Shown here in pieces: positions 8,051-17,915 of a DNA stretch of 64,000 nt; the first letter of the stretch is position 1; every line of letters starts with the position of its first letter. The position numbers and the translations under genes were made by a program. Below the pieces are notes generated by a model. That model was not told the origin of the DNA. It made no database searches and saw only the letters and a list, made by a program, of their open reading frames with translations. Source of the stretch: Eubacteriales bacterium (GTDB lineage: Bacteria; Bacillota; Clostridia; Lachnospirales; Lachnospiraceae); the NCBI GenBank assembly GCA_030533405.1, contig JAUNJF010000019.1, positions 1 to 64,000 on the forward strand, in the 5' to 3' direction.

Positions 8051-8921
8051 GAAACAGACGATAAAAAGGCTTTGTGTCTATATTGCTTTGAGCTTCCTCC
8101 CTGTGATTTTGATTATGGTGCTTATTGATTGCTTTGTGGTGTATCATTTATTTACGTCGGATCGAGCTGAAATTATCTATGCAGTAGGAATCATTGGGAT
8201 GCTTGTTCCTTCGATTGCACATTTATTGACTAGACTGATTACAAAGGAAGGATTTTCGAATCTATACCTCATGCCAAATGTGAAAAAACATTTTGGTGCG
8301 TACCTTGCCTCGGTTTTTGTAATTCTTGGATTATCCTTTACGGATGTTTTGGTTGCCTGGAAAACCCAGTTTCCACAATACTCTCTGGGAGAGGTTTTTC
8401 ATGATGTTAAGGGCATTCCGGTTATTATGTTTCAGATTGCAATGTCCATCATTATGTTCTTTCCTGCATTTGGTGAGGAATGGGGATGGCGCGGTTATAT
8501 GATGCCGAAGCTGACTGAATTGTTCGGAACGCCTGCTGCGGTAATTATAGGTGGTATTATCTGGGGATTGTGGCATGCCCCATTTACGGTAAATGGTCAT
8601 AATTTCGGTGTGGATTATCCAGGTTTCCCTTATATGGGCATTCTATATATGTGTGTATTTTGTACAGCAATGAATGCGTTTTTGACATTGCTTACGGAAA
8701 AGTCTAAGTCCATTTATCCAGCTAGCTTTGCACATATGCTTAATAATAATGTGTTAGGATTAGTTGTTATAAGTGCATTTGCAAGTGAGGATCTTCTGAA
8801 GGATTTGGAGAAAATGGGGAATGCAAAGTTAGCATTTGGATGGGGAATAGTTCCTACTATTATGGTTGGTGTAGTGAGTTTTATTTTGCTTTGTAGAATG
8901 AAATCACCCAAATCACATTAA
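8043..8921 (+). CDS. CPBP family intramembrane metalloprotease (TTG start)
   Basis: 292 residues, about eight membrane helices, with the CAAX-protease/Abi signature: EE at 145-146 and R150 in GEEWGWRGY, H178 in LWHAP, and a late SFAHMLNN histidine near 232. These are the glutamate and histidine residues that form the family's active site. Family members process peptides or confer bacteriocin self-immunity. The start is TTG at 8043, overlapping the permease stop, with AAAGGGG 10 bases upstream. It is the last gene of the GntR-ABC operon, which suggests a role in peptide resistance. Confidence 0.85.
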   Translation: MNKKQTIKRLCVYIALSFLPVILIMVLIDCFVVYHLFTSDRAEIIYAVGIIGMLVPSIAHLLTRLITKEGFSNLYLMPNVKKHFGAYLASVFVILGLSFTDVLVAWKTQFPQYSLGEVFHDVKGIPVIMFQIAMSIIMFFPAFGEEWGWRGYMMPKLTELFGTPAAVIIGGIIWGLWHAPFTVNGHNFGVDYPGFPYMGILYMCVFCTAMNAFLTLLTEKSKSIYPASFAHMLNNNVLGLVVISAFASEDLLKDLEKMGNAKLAFGWGIVPTIMVGVVSFILLCRMKSPKSH

Positions 8922-8924
8922 ATA

Positions 8925-8961
8925 CTAAGAGGGCGTCATATCACATAAGACGCCCTCTTAG
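8925..8961. terminator. Intergenic hairpin between converging genes
   Basis: A perfect 13-bp GC-rich stem (8925-8937 with 8949-8961, CTAAGAGGGCGTC) lies between the CPBP and dehydrogenase stops. The T tracts are short on both sides, so it probably serves as a bidirectional terminator. Confidence 0.7.
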
Positions 8962-8994
8962 CATTTAACCAATTCACCATCGTACTCGATGATA

Positions 8995-9963
8995 TCATTT
9001 TCGATTTGTTCTTGTGTATCCAGTTTTCATATCTACGAGATTCTCAAATTCCTCTCCATTTGCAAAGTGCTTTAAATTACGCGCAGCGATTTCAATAATA
9101 CGGTCATGTGATTCCTTTACATGATATCCGCCTGACACATGTGGTGTTATAACAACATTTGGCAATTCCCATAGCTTATGCTCTGACGGAAGCGGTTCTG
9201 GATCTGTAACATCTAACGCCACACCAGCAAGCTTCCCACTCTCAATCGCTTCACATAAACAATCGGTATCAACAGCTGTACCACGTCCCACATTTATAAA
9301 ATACGCACCATCCTTCATATTCTCAAATGCTTCTTTGTCAAAAATCTTAAACGTCTCCTCATATCCCGGAAGACATGTTGCAACGATATCCGCCTGTTTT
9401 AGGCAATCAGAAAATGCCTCCATTGTATATACCGCTTCTGCAAAATCAGGTTTCTCACCTACATGTTTGCGGATACCTATGACCTTACTTCCAAATGCAT
9501 GCATACGACGACCAAATTCCTGACCAATATCTCCAAACCCGACAACTAAAGTAGTTGTTCCATAAATGCTTGGAACCCCACCTTCATCCTTCCAGATTCT
9601 ATTTTTCTGATTCGACTGATACAAATCCAATTTTTTCATAATTGACAAAAGCATTCCCATCATAAATTCAGACATTGCAACGCCATACGCTCCTGTAGCA
9701 TTTGCCAAAAGTGCCCCATCAGGCAAAACCCCATTTGTGACAAAGCCTTCTGTTCCCGCATTATTCAACTGCAATAGTTTTAAATTTTTACAATGAACAA
9801 GAAGCTTTGGATCCAAATTACCAACAATCACTTCTGCATCCTGTAAATCAGATGCTGTCAGCTTACTCCAATGCATATATGTAATATCCAAGTCTGGACT
9901 AACATGATTCAATATTTCTTTGTGTTCTTCTAACACATCCATTACTACTAATACTTTTGACAT
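8995..9963 (-). CDS. D-2-hydroxyacid dehydrogenase (NAD-binding)
   Basis: 322 residues of the D-isomer-specific 2-hydroxyacid dehydrogenase family: a variable catalytic half, the Rossmann motif VVGFGDIGQEFG near 140-152, the INVGRGTAVDT arginine, the LDVTDPEPLP glutamate region and the TPHVSGG histidine. These enzymes reduce 2-oxoacids with NAD(P)H; the substrate cannot be told. GAGGTG fits the ATG at 9963 better than the ATG at 9972. It stands alone, leftward, divergent from the next gene. Confidence 0.88.
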   Translation of the reverse strand: MSKVLVVMDVLEEHKEILNHVSPDLDITYMHWSKLTASDLQDAEVIVGNLDPKLLVHCKNLKLLQLNNAGTEGFVTNGVLPDGALLANATGAYGVAMSEFMMGMLLSIMKKLDLYQSNQKNRIWKDEGGVPSIYGTTTLVVGFGDIGQEFGRRMHAFGSKVIGIRKHVGEKPDFAEAVYTMEAFSDCLKQADIVATCLPGYEETFKIFDKEAFENMKDGAYFINVGRGTAVDTDCLCEAIESGKLAGVALDVTDPEPLPSEHKLWELPNVVITPHVSGGYHVKESHDRIIEIAARNLKHFANGEEFENLVDMKTGYTRTNRK

Positions 9964-10127
9964 TCCATTCACCTCAAATTCCTTTCACAGTCCTTCTCAC
10001 TCCTAGCTGTTTCCTACATATTACTACAATTGCAATACGATTATCAATGCTACATTGCATTTCTGCCCTAGACATGGTAACATTTTCCATAATAATAATG
10101 GTCCTAATAGAAAGAAAGGTAACAATT

Positions 10128-11273
10128 ATGAAAATAGTTGGAGCAACAGAAAGAGCTACATTGTTTAAAAATCGACGATTGTGTTTAGAAACCACATTTA
10201 GACAGAGGGAGCACGTTACACTATTACAGTGGGGAATCACGTTAGTGCTTGCAGTTGTCACTTATTTGGCTATCTCGGTATTTGGCCTCATGTTTATACT
10301 TGACAAACTCCAAATTAAAAATGAGAATATGGCAAAGCTAATATATCTTTGTATGGTATTGGGAAGTGTGGGGATTGTAATTGGCATTATGTATATCATT
10401 TTTAGAATATATAACTATCGTAGGGCTTGGAATGATTTCCTGCTACATGGACATTTAGAAATGAATACGGCGATTGTGAAACGTGTTAAGAACAAATGTG
10501 TTACATACCTTGAAAAGGGAAGCGTAGATGCCACTGGCAATCCATACCTGATTGATTATCAGATTGATGCAAGCGGCGTACTTTTTAAAAAGCCAAAGGA
10601 ATCAGATACCATTTTGGTTTTGCATGGCGAGGATAGCTGGCACAATGAGGTTACCAGAATCGCAATGGTAAATGCTGAAACCAGCAAATATCTTACTGAT
10701 GTAAATGATGTTACACAATGGGAGAATTTGAATCGCTATCCACATGATGCGGCGGTGCATTTGCAAAAAGGGCCACTTTCTTTGACGAAGGAAGAGAAAG
10801 ACGCTTTGTTAAAAAAAGGGTTGAAGAATCAAATAAAGATTCAGTTGAAATATGTTATTATGTTTGCGCTTGGGATTGTGCTTGCATTTACTGTTTTAGC
10901 GGTTTCTATGTGGTATGACACAAAAAATAATGGTGGTACAGTTAAACCACTGGGACTGTATATCGCCATTGCAGAAGCAATCGCAGCATTTTGGGTCATA
11001 CTTGCAAGAATGCTAGGTGTTAGAAATATTAAAGCGCAACTTCCAAAAGAAGTGAAGAGCGTGCACGAGGTGTTGCACCTGAATTCCAAATTTGCTATGT
11101 ACCGATATGTAGAGGTGTGCATTTGGGATGAAGAGAAGCAAAATTATGTTCAGAAAAATTACCCTATTTGTAATATGTTCTTTAAAAACAAGAGAATGGG
11201 TACGGTATACTATATGGTAACCGGTAGCAGAAACGAACATTTACTAGTTGATAAAGAACATATGGGAAATTAG
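10128..11273 (+). CDS. Hypothetical membrane protein, four helices
   Basis: 381 residues. A basic N-terminal segment is followed by two membrane helices (about 38-65 and 75-97), a soluble block of about 140 residues, a second helix pair (about 238-265 and 275-295) and a soluble C-terminal domain. The frame is open from 9957, but only the ATG at 10128 has a ribosome site (GAAAGGT). I do not recognise the family. The two-helix plus soluble pattern repeated twice hints at an internal duplication, which I could not confirm. Confidence 0.7.
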   Translation: MKIVGATERATLFKNRRLCLETTFRQREHVTLLQWGITLVLAVVTYLAISVFGLMFILDKLQIKNENMAKLIYLCMVLGSVGIVIGIMYIIFRIYNYRRAWNDFLLHGHLEMNTAIVKRVKNKCVTYLEKGSVDATGNPYLIDYQIDASGVLFKKPKESDTILVLHGEDSWHNEVTRIAMVNAETSKYLTDVNDVTQWENLNRYPHDAAVHLQKGPLSLTKEEKDALLKKGLKNQIKIQLKYVIMFALGIVLAFTVLAVSMWYDTKNNGGTVKPLGLYIAIAEAIAAFWVILARMLGVRNIKAQLPKEVKSVHEVLHLNSKFAMYRYVEVCIWDEEKQNYVQKNYPICNMFFKNKRMGTVYYMVTGSRNEHLLVDKEHMGN

Positions 11274-11297
11274 AATAAATCGTTTACAAAAACATAT

Positions 11298-12422
11298 TTA
11301 TTTTGTAAGCAATTCAATTTTTTCAATGATGTTATCCCAGCTAAGCTGACCATCAATTGACGACTTCAATTTCATCGCATTTTCTTTCATTTCATTTGAA
11401 GAAGCAACCTGAATAACTGATTCATATATTTCATTTGTATTCTGAACAATAGAATGAATTCTTTTAGCGATTCCAAGATTTACAAGCTGCTTTGCATTTG
11501 TAATCTGATCGTTCATAAACGGCATTGCTACCATTGGAACCCCAAAGCATAACGCTTCGTTTATACTATTCATTCCACAATGTGTTAAAAATACATCTGC
11601 ATGTGACAATACTTCTATCTGTGGAACAAACGAATATGCATAAATATTATCTGGAATATCTCCCAAAGAAGCAGGTTCAACCTTTCCTGTGTTTAAAATC
11701 ACTGATATTTCTTTATTTCCAAACGCCTTCATACACTTCTTATAGAAGCTTTTATCACTAATAATGCTTCCAAGAGAAATATATACAATTGGCGATTTCA
11801 TTTTCTCGAACGGAATATTTACATTTCCATGCTGAGCTGATGGTTTCGGAATAACATAGATATATGAATCCCCAAATTCTTCTCTTTTATTTTGAAAATT
11901 CTCCGGAACATATACAATATTCAAATTCGGTTTGCTCTTTGTAATTCCATCTCTAAGACAGATATTTTCAAACCCTCTATTTTTAGCCACTTTTTTAGGC
12001 AAAACTTGCATATCAATCAACTTGGCTGATGTTTTAAACATTAGGGGTGCCTCTTTCCAAGTATCTTCATTCCAGGCAGGTTGTGAGAACTGCCTTACAG
12101 CGGGGATTCCCTTTTGTTTTGCCAAATCAATTCCAGGATAAAAAAACATCTCATAAATAAGCACATCAAATGTATCTGTTAACGCCATTGCCGTATCATA
12201 TGCTGCTTCAAAACAATGCGTCTTTTTGTATTGCTCACTTGCATCACCTGGATAATTGCTATACGGTACAAACTCTGCTCCTGTCCGTTCTATTTTCTCA
12301 CGAAACTCAGGTGCATTCACATATACTACTCTGTGTCCTCGTTCCACAAGCTTAGCTGTTAACGGAAGCGTTGGATTTGTATGCCCTGAAAAAGGCAAAT
12401 TCACCATCAAAATATTCATCAT
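11298..12422 (-). CDS. MGT-type (GT1) glycosyltransferase
   Basis: 374 residues with the UDP-glycosyltransferase fold: N-terminal NILMVNLPFSGHTNPTLPL acceptor-domain motif and the C-terminal sugar-nucleotide site HADVFLTHCGMNSINEALCF-GVPMVAMPF-NDQ around 280-310. MGT members glycosylate macrolides and other small hydrophobic compounds, giving resistance; the acceptor here is unknown. AGGAGG precedes ATGs at 12422 and 12419. Its 5' leader holds a riboswitch-like fold and a terminator, so it is probably controlled by attenuation. Confidence 0.88.
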   Translation of the reverse strand: MMNILMVNLPFSGHTNPTLPLTAKLVERGHRVVYVNAPEFREKIERTGAEFVPYSNYPGDASEQYKKTHCFEAAYDTAMALTDTFDVLIYEMFFYPGIDLAKQKGIPAVRQFSQPAWNEDTWKEAPLMFKTSAKLIDMQVLPKKVAKNRGFENICLRDGITKSKPNLNIVYVPENFQNKREEFGDSYIYVIPKPSAQHGNVNIPFEKMKSPIVYISLGSIISDKSFYKKCMKAFGNKEISVILNTGKVEPASLGDIPDNIYAYSFVPQIEVLSHADVFLTHCGMNSINEALCFGVPMVAMPFMNDQITNAKQLVNLGIAKRIHSIVQNTNEIYESVIQVASSNEMKENAMKLKSSIDGQLSWDNIIEKIELLTK

Positions 12423-12439
12423 ACATTCCTCCTATAAAG

Positions 12440-12473
12440 AAAAAACCAGATACAGCTGTTTGCTATACCTGGT
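12440..12473 (-). terminator. Attenuator hairpin just before the glycosyltransferase
   Basis: Read leftward, ACCAGGTATAG (12473-12463) pairs with CTGTATCTGGT (12455-12445) through 11 pairs, two of them G-U, followed by TTTTTT. It ends 18 bases before the start codon and leaves the AGGAGG free, so it must act as a conditional terminator of the leader. Confidence 0.75.
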
Positions 12474-12493
12474 AAATATAATCCAATATGAAT

Positions 12494-12607
12494 AGACTCC
12501 ATGCATAGCTCGACAGTTATACATGAGTCTCGAAATTTAAAACAAGCCAGATTCAACGAATCATTATGTTGACTTGCTACACGTCCGTGCCTTCTACTCC
12601 CTCAATG
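12494..12607 (-). ncRNA. Riboswitch-like leader, yybP-ykoY (Mn2+) type candidate
   Basis: The leftward leader contains CATTGAGGGAGTAG (12607-12594) and, 86 nt away, CGAGACTCATG (12532-12522). These can close a P1 helix (CAT-GAG with CTCATG, one bulged T), and GGGAGTAG and CRAGAC are the two conserved strands of yybP-ykoY manganese riboswitches as I remember them. Between them are a small hairpin (GCACGGACGTGT) and a second one with TCAAC/GTTGA followed by ATCTGGC. AGACTCATG can instead pair with CATGGAGTCT (12503-12494), giving a mutually exclusive switch. A TTGACA lies at 12646-12641. The glycosyltransferase is not a usual target of this class. Confidence 0.5.
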
Positions 12608-12675
12608 ATTTTTCTCAGACTAACACAGAATGCTTTGTATTGTCAATCACTTTTTATTCTCATATCTTTTTCAAC

Positions 12676-13860
12676 CTATCTTTGAATTCTCCAAAATCTT
12701 TCGTCATGGATAATGGTTATGTCTCCTGACTCGAACTCTTTTGCAAAATATGCTTCTAATTTTTTGAAATTATCTTTCACAAAAGTATCATTTCCTGAAA
12801 AACACTTCGATAAATCCTTGAGAATATCATCCGCATTGTTATATGTAAATGAACAATTGATAATCTCTTCCTCTACAGAAGAAAAATACTTTTCAAGCAT
12901 ACATTTACATTCCTTTGCAGTCGCAAGCTTGCGGTCAAATTCTTTTTCTAGCACACTCACATTTACGCCTGCTTCCTTACACACGTCAAGCCAATATTTG
13001 TAGCGTTTCACCTGCACATTTCCAAAGTTATTCAAAGAAAAAATACCATCATCTGCTAGCACACGATTCACATGCTGCATAAATGCATCTGCATCCTTCA
13101 AATCATCTAACACATAATGTGCAATAACCTTAGAATACTTCTCCTCCGACTGAATGTGTTTCCATGTTGCATCCGCTTCCACATCTTCAAAAAACAAATC
13201 AATCTTTGTATTCTCCGCTAATTTTGAAGAATTCTCTTTGATAAACTGACCAAAATCGTCTGCCCAGCTTCCTGCAAGATCATATGCATCCACCTGCACA
13301 TTTTTTGGAATCTCTGCCCAGTTATTTCTCCAAAGCTTTGCATATCCACATCCCAAATCCAAAACACGCTCACCAGGTTTTATTTGTAAAAGCTGGTAGA
13401 TTCGAACGTACCAATCCATCTCTGTCTTTGTGTGTTCCAACGCAAAATAATGTCCCTCATCCTTATTTTGATCTACCTGCATTGACTTTAAAATTTCTGC
13501 CACATCATCCCAATCTGGCTCTCCGTTACTTCTTGCAAGCACTGCTTTCATTCTAGTTATCGCTTTCTCCAGTTCATAACGTTTTGCTTCCATCATATCA
13601 ATTTGTTCTTGCAAAGTCTCTGCGATACCTTTTTGATTTCCGACCACCAAATTTTCACGAATTTCTTCTAACGAAAATCCAATCTGCTTTAACGCGATAA
13701 TCTTTTCCAACACCAAAAGCGCTTCATCATCATACAATCTGTAATTTCCCTCTGAATAATCCGATGGTTTTAACAAACCCTTCTCATCATATAATCTTAC
13801 CGCTTTTTGTGAAATTCCTGCCTTCTTTGCAATTTCACCTGATGTCATTTTTTTATCCAT
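12676..13860 (-). CDS. MerR-type regulator fused to SAM methyltransferase
   Basis: 394 residues in two parts. Residues 4-75 are a MerR winged helix (TSGEIAKKAGISQKAVRLYD, NYRLYDDEAL), followed by a coiled-coil at 75-110. From about 140 onwards is a class I methyltransferase with SAM motif VLDLGCG at 166-172 and an acidic AYDLAG strand. Both parts are in one frame without a gap. The natural reading is a regulator with a methyltransferase as its sensor or effector domain; substrate unknown. AAAGGAGG gives the start. A terminator was not found before the next transcript. Confidence 0.85.
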   Translation of the reverse strand: MDKKMTSGEIAKKAGISQKAVRLYDEKGLLKPSDYSEGNYRLYDDEALLVLEKIIALKQIGFSLEEIRENLVVGNQKGIAETLQEQIDMMEAKRYELEKAITRMKAVLARSNGEPDWDDVAEILKSMQVDQNKDEGHYFALEHTKTEMDWYVRIYQLLQIKPGERVLDLGCGYAKLWRNNWAEIPKNVQVDAYDLAGSWADDFGQFIKENSSKLAENTKIDLFFEDVEADATWKHIQSEEKYSKVIAHYVLDDLKDADAFMQHVNRVLADDGIFSLNNFGNVQVKRYKYWLDVCKEAGVNVSVLEKEFDRKLATAKECKCMLEKYFSSVEEEIINCSFTYNNADDILKDLSKCFSGNDTFVKDNFKKLEAYFAKEFESGDITIIHDERFWRIQR

Positions 13861-13940
13861 ATTATTTGCTCCTCCTTTATGGTCTCATTATTTTCTTAGA
13901 CGTCCATAAACATACCTTAAGGGGTGCCCCAGGGGGAGAG

Positions 13941-14492
13941 TCAACAATTATTTTTTTCATCTTCCGAAATATACTTTGGAACATAATATTCATTCATATG
14001 TATAAAAAAATGGTAATTCTTATTCTTCACAATTACGATATGTGTTCCCTCTGACGCTTTTTTTTGTAAATGTGCTATCACTTCTCTTTTCATAGACGGT
14101 ACAAACAGCGTAACGATATGAACCACATACTTACGCCCTAAAAAATATAAATTGTGTTTTTCTACTTTTTTAACCGTAGCTTCGATAATCTGAGAATCCT
14201 TTTCAACATGTAAATGTGGGGATACGCTAAACACAAAAATCAAAAGAGCCATTACAAATAACGGTATTGATGCCCATACATTCTCCGCTGGAATATCGGG
14301 GTTCATCAGTCCCTTAATTGTTCCCACAAACAGCCAAAGCGAAACGCATACCCCCAACAGCCTTTTAAATGAAAACCCTTGCGCCACCCTATATTCTACT
14401 GGAATCCAATCATATACATCCTCTGGCATCGGATAATAATGCCCATTTAGTTCTTCTAATCTATTTATCTTTTGAATTTCTTTCAATGTCAT
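13941..14492 (-). CDS. Hypothetical membrane protein
   Basis: 183 residues: soluble N-terminus with PMPEDVYDWIPVEYRVAQGF, two membrane helices (about 63-80 and 92-110) and a soluble C-terminal domain rich in beta-type sequence. AGGAGG precedes the ATG. No family recognised. It follows the ABC relic on the same strand and precedes the MerR fusion gene by 80 bp. Confidence 0.65.
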   Translation of the reverse strand: MTLKEIQKINRLEELNGHYYPMPEDVYDWIPVEYRVAQGFSFKRLLGVCVSLWLFVGTIKGLMNPDIPAENVWASIPLFVMALLIFVFSVSPHLHVEKDSQIIEATVKKVEKHNLYFLGRKYVVHIVTLFVPSMKREVIAHLQKKASEGTHIVIVKNKNYHFFIHMNEYYVPKYISEDEKNNC

Positions 14493-14540
14493 ATTTTATT
14501 TTCCTCCTATTATCAATCCATAATCCAGCAACCAATCATT

Positions 14541-14702
14541 GTTATGCTTTCAGCGCATCCTTACACAATCTAATCTGCTTAACCCACTGAAATAACAAGA
14601 ATACTATTACTATAATAAATGGCAACCAAACCGTCAAATCTGTTAAGTGACCACCATCTTGATCTGGATCTTCTCTTTCTTTACAAGTGTTTTCAACTCC
14701 AT
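14541..14702 (-). pseudogene. Permease remnant of a decayed ABC locus
   Basis: An ATG at 14702 with AGGTGAG upstream overlaps the preceding stop (TAATG), the usual operon junction, and reads MELKTLVKKEK before a stop after 19 codons. In another frame of the same DNA a membrane-helix C-terminus is open to 14541 (TVWLPFIIVIVFLLFQWVKQ). This is best read as the start and end of an ABC-2 permease joined by a deletion and frameshift. Confidence 0.55.
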
Positions 14703-14914
14703 TACATCTCACCTAGCACTCTGAGCTTACATACACCATGTTCCATATCAATCATATAATCTGCTACAAAGGATTGCAACATTCTCAAAAAATCATCGTG
14801 AAGCACAGGATCTAATCCAGCTGTTGGCTCACCAGACACCACGGCATCTCGAATCTGATTGGTAATCTGCTCGTAGATTGGCATATTCACCGTTGTTGAT
14901 ATTACAATTTTCAT
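14702..14914 (-). pseudogene. GntR N-terminus fused to ABC ATPase C-terminus (relic)
   Basis: The 70-codon frame starts as a YtrA-type GntR protein (MKIVISTTVNMPIYEQITNQ, to SGE at residue 32) and then passes directly into EPTAGLDPVLHDDFL, the Walker B/D-loop of an ABC ATPase, ending LRVLGEM. The helix-turn-helix, Walker A and signature are all absent. This is a deletion scar of an operon like that at 5.2-8.9 kb, not a functional protein. Confidence 0.8.
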
Positions 14915-14933
14915 ATAGAAAAAGAAATATTTT

Positions 14934-14990
14934 TTAATTGAAAGCTACCTTCTGACAAGGTTTTTGTAAATGTTCAACCTTTAACATCAT
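14934..14990 (-). pseudogene. ABC ATPase N-terminal remnant
   Basis: After a good AGAGG site, an 18-codon frame reads MMLKVEHLQKPCQKVAFN. MLKVEHLQK is the standard opening of ABC ATPases, but the frame ends before Walker A. It belongs with the GntR/ATPase/permease relics immediately downstream. Confidence 0.5.
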
Positions 14991-15029
14991 ACAATCCTCT
15001 TTTTTCTCAAATTGTTTCATAAACACAAC

Positions 15030-15079
15030 AAGGTGTGCATACGCCGTATATATGTATATATACAGTATATGCACACCTT
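15030..15079. promoter_or_regulatory. Orphan YtrA operator inside a larger inverted repeat
   Basis: TGTATATATACA (15053-15064) is identical to the 12-bp palindrome ahead of the intact GntR operon. It lies within perfect 12-bp arms AAGGTGTGCATA (15030-15041) and TATGCACACCTT (15068-15079). It is upstream of the relic cluster; the outer hairpin may also serve as terminator of enolase, which shows no other one. Confidence 0.55.
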
Positions 15080-15146
15080 TATCAATAACATTTTATAGAA
15101 TATAACTCAATCAAATCGGCAAACCAGTAAGCACCTAATCGTTCTC

Positions 15147-16478
<1,332 letters not shown>

Positions 16479-16481
16479 TTA

Positions 16482-16501
16482 GTTGGGAGTTTTCTCCCAA
16501 C
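16482..16501 (-). promoter_or_regulatory. Hairpin in the enolase 5' leader
   Basis: GTTGGGAG and CTCCCAAC form a perfect 8-bp stem with a four-base loop (AAAA in the mRNA), 37 bases before the start codon. No T run follows, so it is not a terminator; a stabilising 5' hairpin or protein site is possible. Confidence 0.5.
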
Positions 16502-16560
16502 ACACCCCACTACGTTCAGCAGCCATAATGAGAAAAAGGAGTTCACATGATTAACACAGG

Positions 16561-16613
16561 GTTAGTTTTAACTAACCTATATATAGGTTAGCCCAAGCTA
16601 ACTCATTTGTCAA
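16561..16613 (-). promoter_or_regulatory. Enolase promoter region with two GTTAG-N6-CTAAC sites
   Basis: A leftward TTGACA (16613-16608) is followed by GTTAG-CCCAAG-CTAAC (16587-16602), a TATATATA tract and GTTAG-TTTTAA-CTAAC (16561-16576). The -10 is uncertain: 17-base spacing gives TAACCT, and the better TATATA is 22 bases away. The sites would let a repressor or activator overlap this promoter. Confidence 0.5.
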
Positions 16614-16623
16614 GCTTTTTTTG

Positions 16624-17235
16624 TTAATCCGGATACTTTACTAAATCATACATAAAACTTTTTTCATCCAACTGTCGAATGCCTACCTGGCGTAGACCTA
16701 AATGAGCATACTTATCATTTTTTAATTTGGCATCTGTGGAAAGAATAACTGGTAAATGTCTTCTATCTGCCAACTCAAATGCAGTTTCTACTAGCGGACG
16801 CATAAAGCCCTTACCTTGATGCTCCTTCTTGATTGCTAACAATTCAATCTGAACAAACTGCTTCTTTTCTTTGCGATACTGTGTTTCCAAACTGGCTCCA
16901 CCCGCCTGAAATTTCTTGATAATTTTCCCAAAATTACGAATCCCCAATGCTTTCATCATCTTTCTCATCATTTTTAAGGCTGCAGCGATTGGATATGGGT
17001 GTGTGGTATCCGTCAATATTACAATCCCCTCCTTTCGATCCGAAGTTCCATATATTGCATCACAATCATTTGCAACACGCATCATCGTCATTAAATATTC
17101 AATCAGCTTTGTTCTATCTGGGTATCCCGGATAAAATGGCACCATTCCAATCTCCTCGTCGCCATAATCATAATAGGCAAACACTTCTGCAAATTCACGC
17201 ATTTCCTCTTCTGATAGTTTAACCTTTGATAACAT
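16624..17235 (-). CDS. GNAT-type N-acetyltransferase
   Basis: 203 residues. The acetyl-CoA motif A is IELLAIKKEHQGKGFMRPLV (about 127-146), followed by FELADRRHLPVILST and a late YAHLGL loop, placing it in the GNAT superfamily. The N-terminal half is helical and not diagnostic. The acceptor is unknown. AGGAGG marks the start. It is divergent from a TetR gene, with one palindromic operator between them. Confidence 0.82.
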   Translation of the reverse strand: MLSKVKLSEEEMREFAEVFAYYDYGDEEIGMVPFYPGYPDRTKLIEYLMTMMRVANDCDAIYGTSDRKEGIVILTDTTHPYPIAAALKMMRKMMKALGIRNFGKIIKKFQAGGASLETQYRKEKKQFVQIELLAIKKEHQGKGFMRPLVETAFELADRRHLPVILSTDAKLKNDKYAHLGLRQVGIRQLDEKSFMYDLVKYPD

Positions 17236-17246
17236 AATCTTCCTCC

Positions 17247-17276
17247 TTGTTAGTTAAAGCTAACTTGTAGTATAAT
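17247..17276. promoter_or_regulatory. Divergent promoters around a GTTAG-N6-CTAAC operator
   Basis: GTTAG-TTAAAG-CTAAC (17249-17264) lies between the acetyltransferase and TetR genes. Rightward, TTGTTA and TATAAT (17271-17276) flank it at 18-base spacing. Leftward, TTGAAA-N16-TATACT reads toward the acetyltransferase. A protein bound here could control both. Confidence 0.55.
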
Positions 17277-17332
17277 AGCTTTAAAATGACTTTCAATATT
17301 TTTTTAGTCATTTAAATCAGGAGGTGTATTTC

Positions 17333-17914
17333 ATGCCAAAAATATTTAATGAAGAAAACAAAAAAGCAATTCAGAAAGAATTAATCGAATGCGGTTTTGC
17401 ACTTCTAAAACAAGGTGGACTTCATGCTGTAAACATTGATGTATTAACAAAAAATTGTTTTATTGCAAAAGGGACCTTTTACAATTTGTTTGAAAACAAA
17501 TCTGATTATTTATACCATATGATGCTTTTTGAACGTGCACGTTCAAAAGAAATGTTACATCTCTACCTAAATGAAAATGGACAATTATCTACAAATAATT
17601 TAAAACACTATTTATTTTGGCTTTTTGACGAAAATCCAAATATATTCTCCTATTTAACAAAAGAAGAACAAACGCGTCTCATTTCAACTTGGCCAGACAA
17701 ATATCTAACCAACATGAACAACGATAAGGAAACTATGCATATGCTTCATGCACTACTTGAATGTCCAAGAAAAAATCCTTCATGGGAGCTTGCTTGCAAT
17801 TATATGAAATTAATTGCAGGCAGTCTCACCATAAAGGACATCTTCATTTCTAGTCATTATGAAATTATGATATGGGATATTATAGATAAAATTACGGATT
17901 TGCTATGTAAATAA
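17333..17914 (+). CDS. TetR/AcrR family regulator
   Basis: 193 residues with an N-terminal helix-turn-helix (GLHAVNIDVLTKNCFIAKGTFYNLFENKSDYLY, about 30-62) and a variable ligand domain. The frame opens with GTG at 17324, but AGGAGGTG is correctly spaced for the ATG at 17333. The operator in its promoter suggests autoregulation and control of the divergent acetyltransferase. Ligand unknown. Confidence 0.85.
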   Translation: MPKIFNEENKKAIQKELIECGFALLKQGGLHAVNIDVLTKNCFIAKGTFYNLFENKSDYLYHMMLFERARSKEMLHLYLNENGQLSTNNLKHYLFWLFDENPNIFSYLTKEEQTRLISTWPDKYLTNMNNDKETMHMLHALLECPRKNPSWELACNYMKLIAGSLTIKDIFISSHYEIMIWDIIDKITDLLCK

Positions 17915-17915
17915 T

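Noticed and set aside
9957..10127. Start of the membrane protein at 9957
   Set aside because: The extension overlaps the divergent dehydrogenase start and its promoter region and has no ribosome site; GAAAGGT precedes the ATG at 10128.
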